The notes: a model not told the origin generated them from the sequence alone. A stretch of DNA of 64,000 nucleotides from Brachionus sp. 'Tiscar' (GCA_006352455.1 VANL01000023.1:52032-116031); one strand, 5' to 3'. Numbered from the stretch's first letter, positions 1 to 12,814 are shown. Made by a program: numbers and translations.

Positions 1-374
1 TCCAGCTATAGTCAAAGAATTAGTTGAGAAAGGAGCTGAATGTAATTTATCTGATAGGTATGGGCATACTCCACTGCATAGAGCAGCCTCGAAGGGAAAT
101 ATTAAAATAATCGAAATGCTTTGCGGAGATTTCAAAGCAACAGTAGACAGAGCAAATATCGAAGGAAATACACCCTTGCATTTTGCCTGTGAGGAAGAGA
201 GAATTGAAGCATGCAAGGTTTTACTTAAATATGGAGCTAATCCTTATTATAAAAATAAGGTAAAAATATCTTTTTAAATTTTAATAGGATTCTTTATTAT
301 TTCAATTCTATTTGAAGGAAGAAAAGACTCCAATTGATGCTTCAAATGGAGGCCTATTAAATTTGCTCAAATAG
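1..374 (+). CDS. PSMD10: PSMD10 / gankyrin-like ankyrin-repeat protein, C-terminal part (5' end outside window)
   Basis: Two exons are visible: 1-259 and 318-374, ending in TAG, joined in phase 0 across a 58-bp GT-AG intron. The first encodes ankyrin repeats with the TPLHRAA and TPLHFAC signatures (LSDRYGHTPLH, NIEGNTPLHF). The second starts EEKTPIDASNGGL and ends LLNLLK. The join NK|EEKTP and the final Gly-Gly-Leu segment match the end of human PSMD10 (ENKEEKTPLQVAKGGL), which separates it from generic ankyrin proteins. Gankyrin is a chaperone for assembly of the 19S proteasome regulatory particle that binds the ATPase Rpt3 in cytosol and nucleus. The N-terminal half lies upstream of base 1. 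The intron contains an in-frame stop, which supports splicing. Confidence 0.87.
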
Positions 375-507
375 TATTTTTATTTTTTAATTTAATAAAC
401 TAGTTGATTAAATTTCATTTATTTAATTGACTGATAAATATTTAATCAACAATAAAAATATATCAAAGAAAATATTTTTTTCTCTTATGTGTTTTAAATA
501 TTTGTTT

Positions 508-539
508 ATATATGCATATATATATATATATATATGTAT
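508..539. repeat. (TA)n microsatellite
   Basis: An alternating TA tract of about 30 bases is interrupted by a single TGCA near its left end and a TGTA near its right end. A similar short TA tract occurs near 20157-20168. Confidence 0.8.
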
Positions 540-3524
540 AATTGATTAAAAGAAAGGTAATAAAGCTTTTAGAGTAAAAATGCATTTTATAAAGCTTAGA
601 CTGAATAAATGATTTTTAATTATCAATTGATATGTTTATTTCCAAAAATGAAAGAGAATACCTTGGGTTTTAATTTTTTCTCTATAGGGAATCACTATGG
701 ATTTTGACCATTTTGAAAACAACTTATAAATTTCTATACATTTTATCCTAGGGACTTTTTCAAAACGTTTCGTTTAAGTACTAATTTTTTTTTAATTAAA
801 ATTTTTTAAATTTAAAACCAAGAATATAGGTATGCTTACAATATTATCGAAACATTTATTAGTTATTAGTTTATTTTAAATTTTTTCGAAAAAGATTAAA
901 TTGCTCAAGGCATCAAATTTTGATTTATACATTTTCTAAACAGAAATTTAAGATGTTAATGTAAGTACTTTTCGAAAAAAATCAGAAAAAAATATTAACA
1001 ATTTTTTAAAGAATTTTAAAAAATTTAAAGAATTTTGTTACGAAAGATAATTTATTTATTTTTCAGTTAAATTTTCTTTTTTTGTAATTTTTGGGTCCCA
1101 AAAATTTGCATTTTGGTAGGTTTTATCACTCATTTTTTCTCAAAACAAACATGTTTTTCAACAAATAAGCTTGTATTGCTAGAGATTTCTGTTTTTTTTA
1201 TTAATTAATTTTTTAATTTTCTTAATTTTGTGCATTTTGGATAAACACATGACTGAGATTTTTATATTATTGTAAAGACTCTCAGGAATTTATAAGATTA
1301 TTAACCTAAATTATATTAAATGTTAGTATGTCTGTTTACAAAAATTAAAAAAAAACTAAACCATTAAAAAATTTTTTTCCTCAGTAAAATTTTTAATTTC
1401 TAAATTGTCGACATTTAAAAATTTAAGAAAAAAATTCAAAAGTGTTGAAAAAATGATAGAAACACTTAAAGAAATTAATCTAGTCTTTTTTTAAATAAAT
1501 TTATTTATCAAAGTATTTAACTAAAAACATTTAAAATCATTTGTAATGTAACATTTTTAAATTTAAATAAAACTAAAAATAAATTTAAAAATTAATTAAA
1601 AACTGAAATTATATTTTTAGCTCTTTACAGAAAAAAAAATAAAAAAAGAAAAAAGGCGTGTTAAATTGAGAAGTAATCAATTTTTTCTTAAAAAAACTCG
1701 GTTATAGAATTAAGAATAATGTTAGAAATAGAACAGTAGAACAATATTGCATCCTCATAAATCGAAATAACACTTTGTTTCATGCAAAAAAAAACCATCT
1801 CAGCCAAATTACCGGTTAAAATTTAACAAATTAAGTAATTTTTTTTCAAAAACTGCTCAAATAATAATAGCTCAAATGTTGCAAAAACAATTTCTTTCGG
1901 TTTTTACTTTTAATTTTTAAAAAGAGATTTGATTTTAGTTTCTAAATATAATTTTTTGGCAGTCAAAATGTCTCATTCCTGTTAATTTGAATATTGTTAT
2001 TGAACATAATTAAGATTGATTTTTATTTTAATTATATTATCTGAGAATTATTAATAAAATGTTTACATAAAACATTCTAAGATATAAAGCAGTTTATTTA
2101 GATTAAGTGTTTAAAAATGAATCAGAAATCAAAAACGGTAATTAACTATTATTTGGTTAATAAATTTTGAAAATTTATACCAAAAGCATTAGGGCGTCTT
2201 TTCTTTTAATGAAAAGACAGATTAAATTAAATTAAATCTTGTAAAATTTTTTTCAAAATATAAAATTGGGAAATTTTTAATTCAATTTTGAAGCCTAATA
2301 TTTTGAAAAGTTCCGAAAAATGTCTAAAATATTTATTTATAACAGATTTAATTCAATAATGTTTCAAAAGAATTTTTTTTGGATTTAAAAGAGCACAATT
2401 ATTATTTTCTGGTTGATTTATTAATTTCTCTTAAGAAATTCTTCTGTCCTGATATTTTTTCATTCTTCATTATTTTTTTCTCAAAAAGGTAATTAATCAA
2501 TAAAAATCAATCAAAAGACAATTTTTTAATAAAATCTTTATTTTAATAGATAAAATGTGAGACTTGTTGAAAAAAGGAAACAATTAAAATTTTTAATAAT
2601 TAAAAATTAAAGGAAATAATAAATGTCTGATTTAAATTAGAATTCAAATAAAATAGTAAATATTAAATTTAAAATTATATTTTTCAAATAGCGAAAAAAG
2701 TAAAAAGAGAAAATTAAAAGCAAGTCTTAAATTTTTTAAAGAATAGATTAGGAATTATTTTTCTAGGAGTATATGTAATCTAATGATTGTCAGATTAAAA
2801 ATAAATTAAAAACTATAAATTGTCACATTTAAAAGCTTAAATTGGGAATCTAGCCGTAAAATTTAAAAATTTATTTTTTTACAAAAGATTAAAATGCTTG
2901 TAGCCTATATTTTGAATTAGTTTATGATTAAAATTTAATGTTCTTAAAATAAAATAAAATCATAGCCTCAAATATTTTTTAATAATTTTGAAATCTTCTT
3001 AAAGTAATATATTTTGGATTCACATTTTATTATCAAATTTAAGAGAAAATTTTTAAAAAAATTTTTAATTTTTTAAAGGCTAATTTAAAAATGTAGTAAA
3101 AAGCTTTTTAAAAAAAGTAAAACAAATCATTAGATATAATTTTTTTCTGTATAATTTATTCTTTTTAGCAATGTAAAATGCTTCGATCAATTTGTACAAC
3201 ATTATACTTTTTAAAGAACCATATTCATACAATAGGAAAAAAACTAAAACGTTTTTCTTCATTTTACTGTAATGTTTCTACTAAAATTTAACATTGTCCA
3301 AATTTGATGAAAGCAATCTGAATGCGATTTTTAAATTTTACTGCATATTTCAGAAATTCCAATCCCTTTTCAATAGTATAATTTCGGAAATTTTACAAAA
3401 ATTTTAAAATCTTCCATAAAATGTAATTGCACATTTAAAATACATCAAATTCGAAAAATGAAATTTGATCAAACATTTTATTCTGCCATTTTAGTTTTAG
3501 GGGAAAATTTTTTTTATAATGGAA

Positions 3525-3677
3525 AAGTAAATTTTTGCTCAATTTTTAAGTACGCCATTTGTATTTAAACAGAAATTTACAAGCTCATTTAACTTAAAAA
3601 TTTCAAATATACTATTCAAAAAAAATACACACTTAAAATAAATAAGCAAAAGAATTGAGCAAATATTTTTCTTGCTT
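3525..3677. repeat. Small foldback repeat, relative of the one at 4246
   Basis: The left arm contains AGTAAATTTTTGCTCAATTT and the right arm contains AATTGAGCAAATATTTTTCT, its near reverse complement. The same core (AATTTTTGCTCAATTTTT) forms the arms of the better-preserved element at 4246-4465, so the two look like copies of one non-autonomous family. No ORF lies inside. Confidence 0.5.
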
Positions 3678-4245
3678 CTTACATTTTTAAGTAATACAGT
3701 TTATTAGCTCCAATTGGTAAGCTATTAAGAAAAGTAGTATCCCCAAAATATATGCCATAATGCTCTAATTTCCTAAGCTATCATCGGCGAGCAATTCAAT
3801 TATATCATATAAAAAAACTTTCAGTTTACTAAATTAGAGTATTTTTTTGAAGTATTTTATGCATTGAAAACTAAAAAAGTTAATTAAAATGAATTCTTTA
3901 TCTGGTTTTTTAAGTAATAAAATAATTTAATTACAATTTTTTTAGGTGGAACCAGTTTTAGGCCTAAAGAAAAAAATATTAAAATTTTTGTTTTTTTTTT
4001 TCAAAAATTAACAAGCCTTTAATCCAATCTGTTAATCATGCAAGGAGAGATATTCGAAGGTTTATCAGAAACGTCACGTATAAAGAAATAGACTATAACT
4101 ATAAGAAGAAATTAATTTTTTCTGTTTTAATTCAAGATTTTTCGTTCACGATATACAATCAACTCAAAAATTTGACTTTGTCATATAGATATCCTATTTC
4201 CTCTTTTTCATTCAATTAGAGTTAGTTTAGTTTTCGAAATTGAAA

Positions 4246-4465
4246 ATTTTGGCAGAGTAAAATTTTTGCTCAATTTTTCAAATTGCTCTTTTTTCTCATT
4301 TCATTTCATTGCATTGCAATATGCACAATTTTTTAAATTTTAAAACTTTCAAATTTCAATATTAAAAAAATTGCAAATATGCAATATAATGAAATTGCGC
4401 ACTTAAATTTTTAGAGAAAAAAGAGCAAATTGAAAAATTGAGCAAAAATTTTACTTTGCCAAAAT
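4246..4465. repeat. Foldback (inverted-repeat) element with ~52-bp arms
   Basis: The left arm 4246-4297 begins ATTTTGGCAGAGTAAAATTT. The right arm 4414-4465 is its reverse complement with about two mismatches, ending TTTACTTTGCCAAAAT. Between the arms a second set of nested palindromes is built on GCATTGCAATATGC and AAATTGC, so most of the 220 bp could pair as one hairpin. There is no coding capacity. The structure is that of a MITE or foldback element; no target-site duplication was identified. Confidence 0.75.
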
Positions 4466-4803
4466 AAGCTATTTTTTTGATTATTACTAATTATTAGGTT
4501 GAAAGCATAGATTGATATGAGCTACCTAAATTATTGAAGTGAATAATTAATAATTCATCCAGGTAATTCTTTATTCTAATCTTATATATTTTTATATTTT
4601 TGAATTTATAAAATTGCTTAGTTTCACTTAAAATCGAAATATACTTTTTAATTAAAGCTTTTCATTTTTTTCAATAAAAGTAAAAACTATCAATTAATTG
4701 GCATAGCCTTAAAAATAAATTTTTCTATTAATAACAATTTTAAATGCATTAAAAACTTTTTTTAAATTTCTTGGAATGTAAAACTAAGTTAGGGTTAGAT
4801 TCT

Positions 4804-5048
4804 GTGAAATTTAGTACAATAGAACAGAAAAAAGTGCTAAAAATTCTTTATTCAATAACTTTTTATCTAAAACTAAAATTTTCATTTTGCAGAATAAATA
4901 ACAGACTTAAAATATTTATGCAGATATGAATGTTGTATTATGTTACATTTTCAAAGCTAAATAAAAACCTTTAGAATAAAAGTTTAAGGCTTTTTTAGCG
5001 TTAATTTCTGTTATATTCTGTCTCTATTTTGATCCAAAATTCACAAAA
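4804..5048. repeat. Degenerate member of the GTGAAATTTAGTACAATAGA repeat family
   Basis: It starts GTGAAATTTAGTACAATAGA-ACAGAA and ends with TTCTGTTATATTCTGTC followed by TTCACAAAACC. Inside are GCAGATATGAATGTTGTA and ATGTTACATTTTCA. The same order of motifs, better preserved, is seen at 61816-62160, and a decayed partial copy lies near 30030-30220. Confidence 0.6.
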
Positions 5049-7903
5049 CCGTTAATTTTATTTTGTTGAATTTTATTCTCCTAAATATAGAAATTAAACA
5101 GACAAAATACTATCATTCTAGGATAGAAAAATTCTAAGGAGTATTTACATAGCAATAGAATGTTCAAATTTAATTAAAAATTATTGATTTCATCAAAGAC
5201 AAAATTGACAATTTATTTGCCATTTTATTAGATTTTTATATCCAACTAGACATCCAGTAACTTATCGGCGTTATTAAAACGAAATTAGTGTCTAAATTTG
5301 GATTTATTTGAAAATAGATTCTTACCCTAGCTTCTCAATAACATTGATAAAATTGCTATTTAAGAATTAACAAATGTTTTCTTAAACTAATAATGGGACA
5401 AGTTTGTTTTTAGATAATAAATAATTATTTTCTAGAATTGGTTTTATTTTCTGAATTTTTTTGTATTTTATTTCCTATTTATATTAATATTTTGATTTTC
5501 TTAAAATTCTTAAACTTTCAAGTAGCGTTTATCAAAATAATCTTGTTTTAATAAGACTTATTTATTTATAAATTTAAAAAATAATATTAAATTAGATTTG
5601 AAAGCTATCATCATCAAAAAAAATTGTTAAATTAATAATTTAAAAAATTTTCACATATCAAATGTTGTTTAAATGTTATAAATTAAAGCATTTTTTTTAA
5701 ACGTTAATTATTTTATTAAAATTTTAATTTCCTTTTTCTTTGATAAATGAAAATTAAAAAAATTTTCTTGAATTAGCTCTGCCGATCTCATTAAAAAAAT
5801 TGAATAAATAAAAACTTGATAATTATGAATTAAGTTAATGTAAAAATAAATGATGATTAATCAAATTATTTTTTATTTACAAACTTGTTCGAGACCAATA
5901 AATAACAAAAATAGTTAAATAAAAAGTTGAGTACTTTTTGTGTCTACTATCTTCTAATTATCAAGTAGTAAAATTATAACTTAGAGCTAATTTCCTCTTT
6001 TTTTTTAAATAATAAAAAAAAGTCAAACCAAACTAGCTTTTTAACTTTTATTATTTTTTTTTTAATTTAGAATCGATTTTTGACTAAATCACAATAAATA
6101 AAAAAGATAATAAAAAAGGAAATTTTCTAAAAAAAATATATTCCGAATGTATTTTTATGTAGAAAACAGCAGTCATTATTTATAAAAAATTTTTGTATTA
6201 AAACAAAAAATAATTTAATATCATACATTAAATTAATTCAAAAAAATTAATTTAATTGAATTTTTTATCTCAAATTATTTTTAAGTAATTTTCAAAGTAA
6301 CAAGACAAAAGTTTAAAATAAAAAAATATCGAAAATAATTTTATTTATAAAATTTAAGCTTTCTTAAAAACATCGATGTTAATCAATTTTGAACAGTTTA
6401 ATTCGATTTTAAAAAGGGCTTAAAAATTCGATAAAAAATAATCTTCTTTTTAGATTAAATAAACAATTTTACTCTCCATTAATGTTTTTTTTAATTTATA
6501 ATTAGGATTTGATTAAACTAATTTACATTTAAAATTTAAAAAAAAAAAAATTTAAAATATTATTTATATTGGAACTTGGGACAAGATTTAGTAAAATTTT
6601 AGATTTGATTTTGGGTAATTTTTTTATTTAAAAAAACCTAATTAGACTGCCAATTTGTTTTAATTATTACTATTTAAAAAAAAATTAAGAGCATGATTAG
6701 GGCCCGTCCGAATGGTTCAAGACTTTCGCCTTTTTAAACGAAAATTGATATAAAATTTATTCTCAAAAAAATTGGATAAAAAGATTTACACAAAAAAAGT
6801 AAAAAATAAATATTAGATAAAAAGGAATTCAGATTGAGTTTAGTTTTTCGAATAGAGTTGAAAATTTGTACTTTCTGACTTGCATTTTTTTAAGGATTAA
6901 AATTAACAAGCTGTTGATCTCCAATTTTTATTGTATCAATTTTTTAAATTGATATTTGAATCAAATTGAAAATCAATTAAATCATAATCAAAAAAAGACT
7001 TAATAAATTTAAAAAATTAGATTCAATTTATTTTAGGTATACTGATATAGATTTATTTAGTAAAAAATCCCTAAATATTCTCTAGAATAATTTTTTCCTG
7101 TTAGGTAGTTAATTAATTAAAATATACCGAATGCCAAAAATAAAGAAATTTTTTTTAAAAATTAATTCAACTAAAAGGAAGTATTTTTAAAATAATCAGA
7201 TTAAACTAAGAGGAAAACCGCATTTTCTAGGCCAAAAGACTTGAATTAAGAACAAATATCCCTTAAAGTTATAGCTAATTATTGAGCACTTATTGATAAT
7301 GAGCTATAGTTCTCAAGCTCTTATTTATTTATCGTTCAATTAAAATTCGAAACATCACATTTGATCTAGATTTAAAAAAAAAGTTAAAATTAAGAAAAAC
7401 ATATTTTAGTCAGGAAGAGCTTTATTTGCTGTATCTAAGTGCACCAATCTTAATCGAAAATTCCAGGCTTCTGTTTTTGGAAATCTAATAGTTTTTCAAA
7501 AAAAAACTTTATTCATAAATTTAACTTCCTCATTTAAGATAAATTTTTTCATGGAATAAAAATTCCGCGAGATATAAATTCCAGTCATTCCATTTCAGTA
7601 ATTTAAGAGACTATTGAATTAAATATTGATTAAATGTTTTTGCTTGCCTTAAATCTCAATTGACTCTTGTTATTTTAACGTGCTTAAATAAAAATTTACA
7701 CAAATTTAATTTTCTAATTCAATTAATAATTTCTGCGAGTAATTAATATGGGTAAAGTGCCAGAGATTTTAAATTCCTTAAATTTAAGTTCTTAGCCTGA
7801 AAATTTTTCTCCAGCTTAGATTTTTTTTGTTAGCACGAACCATTATTTAATTATTCAAAATATTTTTTTATTAGATATTTGATAAAGTCCAATGTAACTA
7901 GAA

Positions 7904-9505
7904 ATGCTAAACAGCAGTAATTTATTTGACAGTTCAACTCATCTATCAAAAGAATCAGCTGAATTGGTCTATTTTTTTAATCGCTCTGATCGATTTCACA
8001 TACTCGAACTTCTGTCTCCCCTTCGAACTAAATTAGAAAAAACAATTCCTATTTTTCACTATCTAGGCCTTTTGACCAATTTAGTATGCTTCCTGGTTCT
8101 CATGCAAAATCAAATGATCAACCGAAAAAGCATATTCTATCTGATATTTCTAGCGTTTAGTGACTTTATGTACAATTTTTTGTCCGAGTTGCCAAATTTT
8201 CTAATTTTAATCAAACTAACCAGCAACAACATATACAAAAGGTCCAATTGGTCTTGCTTTTTCTATGACTACGGTCCGTCTATGTTTCATTTCTATTCAG
8301 TATTGCTTACCTTGTTTGTGACAGCTGAGCGCTTTAACCACATATACAACCCGCTTAAATTCAATCGAGGCTTTTTTGTCAACAACAAAAAACACAAGCT
8401 CTTGATTGGAATCATTCTTCTAGGCATTTCATGTGTGTTAGCTTTACCGCGTGGTTTTCTCATGGTCTACAATTCAAAGCAAAAAGAATGCGACGCGCGA
8501 AACTCTCTAACTAAAAGTTTATTCAACACCACATGGACCTACTACAACATTTACTTTACATTCACCGAGCCAGTTCTAATTTGGTTCATTCCAGGCATAC
8601 TCATTTTGTGCATGAATTTCTATGTTATTTACAAAATATTCAAGTCAAAACAAATAAACACTTATCGCTTCATAGCCAGTCTTAATCCGAAATTGGAAGC
8701 CAAGAACAAGTCTCGTCAGAATGACATTTACGAGTCAGTCTTTAGCCAAAAAGCCTATGAACAAATAATTCCGATTCAGGAGACAAAATTTAACAAGCCT
8801 AGTAATTACAGATTTATAAATGAATTTTTTGGATGCTCGCCCAAGAATGTAAACTCTCAGTCGGCATCGGATGAATTCGAAATGGACTCATTTCTAAAAA
8901 GAAAACATGAGCTAATCAAGAGCAAAGATGGAAAAAAAAAATCCGCTAGTCAGTCGCCATTACTAGTAATTGGCTCTGATTACTGCATTAATGCTAGGCA
9001 AAAATTTGAGGAGTTCAGAAATTGCAAGAGCATGACAACTATGATGCCATTGATGCAAGACAGATCATCAATGAGTAACAAGCGTCGATCTTTTATTCTT
9101 AATCTGAATAGAAATACTTCAAAAATAAGTGTAAATCAAATATCTCATTATATTACAATAATAGTTTTGGGGTTTTATCTTATTTTTTCGACAATACCCT
9201 ATGCTATCTTATTGAGCTTGCAAAATAACTCTACTCTGTACCTTAATTACGAATTGAGAACAATTGAGGACTATTTGAGCAATAATAGATGGCTGAACTA
9301 TGGCCTTTATCGGGAATGTGTTGTGGTCGCAAAATTATTTTTTGTCTCAAATCACTGTTTTAACTTTTTTTTGTATTTTCTTTTCAATCGTCTGTTTCGT
9401 TTAACTCTAATTCAGCTTTTTGTAAAATTAAGATTTTTTGTTAAAAAAAAATTTATTTATTTACTCAAAATGCCTTGGTTTGTTTGCTTAAAATTAAACT
9501 ATTAG
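7904..9505 (+). CDS. Class A (rhodopsin-like) G-protein-coupled receptor, orphan, intronless
   Basis: 533 residues in one exon. Seven hydrophobic segments lie at about 47-69, 76-103, 122-145, 165-188, 217-245, 418-445 and 471-494. Family marks: Asn in TM1 (LLTNL), Asp in TM2 (LAFSDF), Cys118 at the top of TM3 and Cys196 in ECL2 for the conserved disulfide, ERF (142-144) in place of DRY, Pro in TM5 (FIPG), FSTIPY in TM6, and NHCFNFFLY in TM7 in place of NPxxY. The third cytoplasmic loop is very long (about 170 residues), Ser/Lys-rich and likely phosphorylated. The N-terminus carries an NSS glycosylation sequon. These features resemble invertebrate FMRFamide/peptide receptors; the ligand cannot be read from sequence. 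An AATAAA at 9578-9583 fits as polyadenylation signal. The start is the first in-frame ATG after AT-rich leader DNA. Confidence 0.87.
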   Translation: MLNSSNLFDSSTHLSKESAELVYFFNRSDRFHILELLSPLRTKLEKTIPIFHYLGLLTNLVCFLVLMQNQMINRKSIFYLIFLAFSDFMYNFLSELPNFLILIKLTSNNIYKRSNWSCFFYDYGPSMFHFYSVLLTLFVTAERFNHIYNPLKFNRGFFVNNKKHKLLIGIILLGISCVLALPRGFLMVYNSKQKECDARNSLTKSLFNTTWTYYNIYFTFTEPVLIWFIPGILILCMNFYVIYKIFKSKQINTYRFIASLNPKLEAKNKSRQNDIYESVFSQKAYEQIIPIQETKFNKPSNYRFINEFFGCSPKNVNSQSASDEFEMDSFLKRKHELIKSKDGKKKSASQSPLLVIGSDYCINARQKFEEFRNCKSMTTMMPLMQDRSSMSNKRRSFILNLNRNTSKISVNQISHYITIIVLGFYLIFSTIPYAILLSLQNNSTLYLNYELRTIEDYLSNNRWLNYGLYRECVVVAKLFFVSNHCFNFFLYFLFNRLFRLTLIQLFVKLRFFVKKKFIYLLKMPWFVCLKLNY

Positions 9506-11801
9506 AAAAGCAAACTTGTGTGTAAGTGCGCTTTAAAGTATATCTAGAGTCTATTTATTTTTGTATTTTAGAAAATTAATAAAAAATTGTTTTTTTTTTA
9601 TTTTTAATTTAATTAAATAAAATTGTTCATTTAAATTTTCAGAAAATATAAAAATTTTTGTCCTCGAGATTATGACAAAAGCAAAATTGAATTTTTTTTA
9701 ATCGAATTTTTATAACAATATTGTTAAAAGGTTTAAAAAAAAAGCTTATTTTTTTTACTGTTTATTTGAATTTGAATTAAAGATATAACAGGATAGAATT
9801 TTAATTGATGGATTCAGTATTTTTTCAGCTAAATTCTTTATTTTCTTAGTTCAAATTTAAAATTAAATCTGGATTGAAATCACAATCTATTCATTTTTTA
9901 TTTAAATTAGAAAAAGAAATTGTTTTTTTGAATTTTGAAAAAGTTACGAAAATAGACAAAAAATTCAGCCTTCTCCGATAATCCTTTCATATTTTTTCAT
10001 AACTTTGTCCAAAAATTATGACTCACCCGTCATTGAAGGTTTTAATAGTTTTTTTAAATAGGTCCGAATTAAATCGTAAATTTTGCATTCAAAGGTTGCT
10101 AAACTTTTTCACAATTTAAAAAATTTTTCTTTTTCTAATTTAAATAAAAAATGAATAGATTGTGATTTCAATCAAGATTTTATTTTAACTTTGAACTAAG
10201 AGAGTTAAGAATTTAGTCGAAAAAAAATTGTCTCCATCAACTAAAATTCTATCCTCTTATATTTTTTAATTCAAACTCAAATAAACAGTAAAGAAGTCAG
10301 TCTTTTTATAAACTTTCTCACAATACTGTAAGACCTAAAGGCATTATTTCTTAACAAGTTATGTATCTCATTTAAACAAATTCCTCAAAAATTTAAAATT
10401 TTCCTTTGGTAAAAAAAAATCGCACATATTGTGAAAATTTTTTCTTAAAGATTACAAACGAAAATTTTAAAAATATAATTTTATATTGTGTTGGTTCTAA
10501 ATGCTATTTCAAAAAAATTACATAAATAATTTTTCTTAAGTATTCTTTCTCTAAAAAGAAAAAAGAATTCAAAAAAATTTTTTTTTAAATGTAAGATAAT
10601 AATAAAATTATTTTTTTTAGAAGCTATGACAGAAAATTAGACTTATTTGTTTGTTTTCTGTACCGAGCTAATGCTCCTTCAGATTAAAAATTAAAAGAAA
10701 GTTAAATAAGTTTAAAAGAAAAATTAAAATAAGTTAAAAATAGAAGAAAATTAAAATTAGATATACTGAAAAAGAGAGTTATAGGGTACATATTTTTAAT
10801 ATCAGACTGTTTATTGAGCCATTTATCTAGATTAACTTTGAAGTTTTTAATTTATTAATTGATAGAATGAATAAATTTTTTTTCTTTGAAATAGAAAATT
10901 TAATAAACAATGAGAAGCATAGACAAAATATTTTTATTCATTATACCAAAAGAAATTTTTTTTTGTTTAGAATAACATTATTAGTGAGATAAATTCTCAA
11001 ATATTTGTAATAAAGTTTTTCAAGTGCACTTTACATCCTTAAATAAAATGTTGTATTTCTTATAGATCAAATATTTGTAAATTTGAAGTATACATAAAGA
11101 ATTTAGACTATTTATTAATCGTCTGTATTGATATGAATTGAAATTTTTTATTTTGAAAACATTTAATTTTAGATTGTTTTTTATTTCTCAAAAATTTTCT
11201 TTGAAGCAAAAAATTTAGAACTTCGAATTGAGGACTATTACTCTGGTAATAAATTGATGAAAAAAAATAGGTCGAGTTAGTTGACATAAGCATTCTAAGG
11301 CTGAATGAAAAATCAAGATTAAATTGACAAATTTTCAAAACTAAATTGTTTGAGAATTATTTATTTGTTTTCATGTATGGAAATTAAATAGTTGAAGATT
11401 TTTTTCTAAAATTTTAAAGTCTCAAAATTCATCTTTTACACAAAATAAAAAATATTGAAAAATAAAAAGAAATTAATTTGATATAAAATTATTTTTCAAG
11501 CAAATTAAAATTTACAATAGGTGTTATTTTTTATTAGATTTTTGATTTTTTTTTCTAAATTAAAGTAAAATAGCAAATGATTAAATAGAAAGTCTTGTTA
11601 ATTTTTTTTTTCAATCTGTCCATAAAACTGAAGAATAAAATTTAAAAAAATTTTCTCCAAATTACTTGTTTAAAAAGTCTGAATTCTTGGTTTGAAAGAA
11701 AAAATCACATTTTAGTATAAATCATTTTATTTATACCTCATTAATATACAAATTAACTAGAACAGTTTTATTTAACTCAAAAAAATGATTTATAATTTAA
11801 T
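9506..11801. other. Intergenic region with one large foldback element
   Basis: After the GPCR 3' end there is no supported gene until the tetraspanin. The region contains the 613-bp foldback at 9716-10328. The remainder is homopolymer-rich; the 76-residue minus-strand ORF at 11108-11338 has no recognisable features. A TTTATT (minus-strand AATAAA) at 11726-11731 lies just downstream of the tetraspanin stop. Confidence 0.55.
9716..10328. mobile_element. Large foldback / MITE-like element with ~200-bp inverted arms
   Basis: The left arm (about 9716-9925) and right arm (about 10110-10328) are imperfect reverse complements over most of their length. Matching blocks include TTACTGTTTATTTGAATTTG / CAAACTCAAATAAACAGTAA, GGATAGAATTTTAATTGATG / CATCAACTAAAATTCTATCC and GAAATCACAATCTATTCATT / AATGAATAGATTGTGATTTC. 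The outer ends are CAATATTG and CAATACTG. The central loop (about 9950-10060) has no ORF. I did not find a clear target-site duplication, so superfamily is unknown. Confidence 0.75.
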
Positions 11802-12814
11802 TTAAATATAGTCATCCATGTCTCTTATTCTCTTGCATAAATAGAATCCAAAGCAAACACCTAATAGCAAAATGAATCCTATTCCGATTGCCACCGCAAT
11901 TACAACTACACTATAAACATTAACCAAACCATTGATTTTTTCATAACAGCCCTTTTTAAAAATAATTAACATCTTTAATGATTTTTAAATTTATAATCTC
12001 TTACTATTTTGTAGTTGCTATTGTTCTCATTGGGATTTTTATAGCAATTAATATCAAAAGTTGAATTAGGTAATGTACCACTCCAATCAATTTTTTTATT
12101 TTTAAATTTACAACAAGATATGGGCGTCACAGCATCCTGTCTATCTGTCCAAACGTTGTTTGTTTGATTAAAATCTGAATAATTGTATACACCACAACAC
12201 TCGAACTTGAATAAAAACTATAAATATATTTTAAATAAAAAATTATTAACTTACATTGTACATAACAGCATCCCAAGCTACAGATCCAAGAGTTTTATTA
12301 GACATTTGTCCCATATACTGATCACGAATACTGTCTTTTAGAGTCTTGGTTAGAAGCTCCTTGAATTTTGAAGAGTAGACAGCTGCGAAAATTCCAATCG
12401 CAATTTCGCCTAAAAGAATTAAAAGAAGGATAGTTGAATAAAGTCCAAGGAGGCATTTGACTTTTTTCAATGCTCCACAACAGCCCAAAAAGCTAATTAG
12501 AAACATAAAGCCACCAAACACGCAAAATGCAATCCCGCATTTGTCAATATAAGTTAAGTCGATTCCATTCTTTTGCAACTCTTTTGTATTGGCAATAGTT
12601 TGTAGCTGTTTTACACTCGGATCAACAAGAATGTAGATGCCTAGAGCAAGAATTATGCAACCCAGGATCTTGATAAGAAAAAGAGATTAAATTTCCTTTT
12701 TATTTTTAATTAAAAGAAGAAAATTTTACTTACAAAAAATATTAGATTAAAAAAAACAAGAGTAAAACGAACAAGTTTAGCTCCACAGCCTAGTTTTGGG
12801 CCACCTTTCGCCAT
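11802..12814 (-). CDS. Tetraspanin
   Basis: Four exons, all joined in phase 0 at GT-AG introns: 12734-12814, 12255-12668, 12005-12217 and 11802-11951 (TAA stop), giving 285 residues. TM1 spans the exon 1/2 join (about 15-42). TM2 (FCVFGGFMFLISF) is followed by the hallmark GCCGALKKVKC turn, and TM3 is LYSTILLLILLGEIAIGIF. The large extracellular loop has the CCG signature (FECCGVYNYSDF), a second CC pair (ISCCKF) and two further Cys (DINCYK, GCYEK), six in all, enough for three disulfides. TM4 (VVVIAVAIGIGFILLLGVCF) precedes a short tail LCKRIRDMDDYI. Tetraspanins organise membrane microdomains with integrins and other partners. The six-Cys loop places it in the common CD63/CD9-like subgroup; I cannot assign an orthologue. 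The CCG-containing ORF alone (12246-12578) would miss exons 1, 3 and 4. Confidence 0.93.

Larger units (their letters stand above)
375..7903. other. Gene-poor AT-rich intergenic region
   Basis: This 7.5-kb stretch shows no coding block I can support. The one ORF of note (3080-3262, minus) is low-complexity Lys/Phe/Leu. The region holds a TA-rich microsatellite (508-539), two related foldback repeats (about 3525-3677 and 4246-4465) and a copy of the GTGAAATTTAGTACAATAGA repeat family (about 4804-5048). The rest is A/T homopolymer-rich DNA. The promoter of the GPCR at 7904 should lie in the last few hundred bases, but I see no clear element. Confidence 0.6.

Noticed and set aside
3080..3262. 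60-residue minus-strand ORF
   Set aside because: Low-complexity Lys/Phe/Leu composition expected from A/T homopolymers; no domain-like pattern, no splice context.
11108..11338. 76-residue minus-strand ORF
   Set aside because: Composition of AT-rich noise (Phe, Lys, Asn, Gln, Ser) with no recognisable motif.
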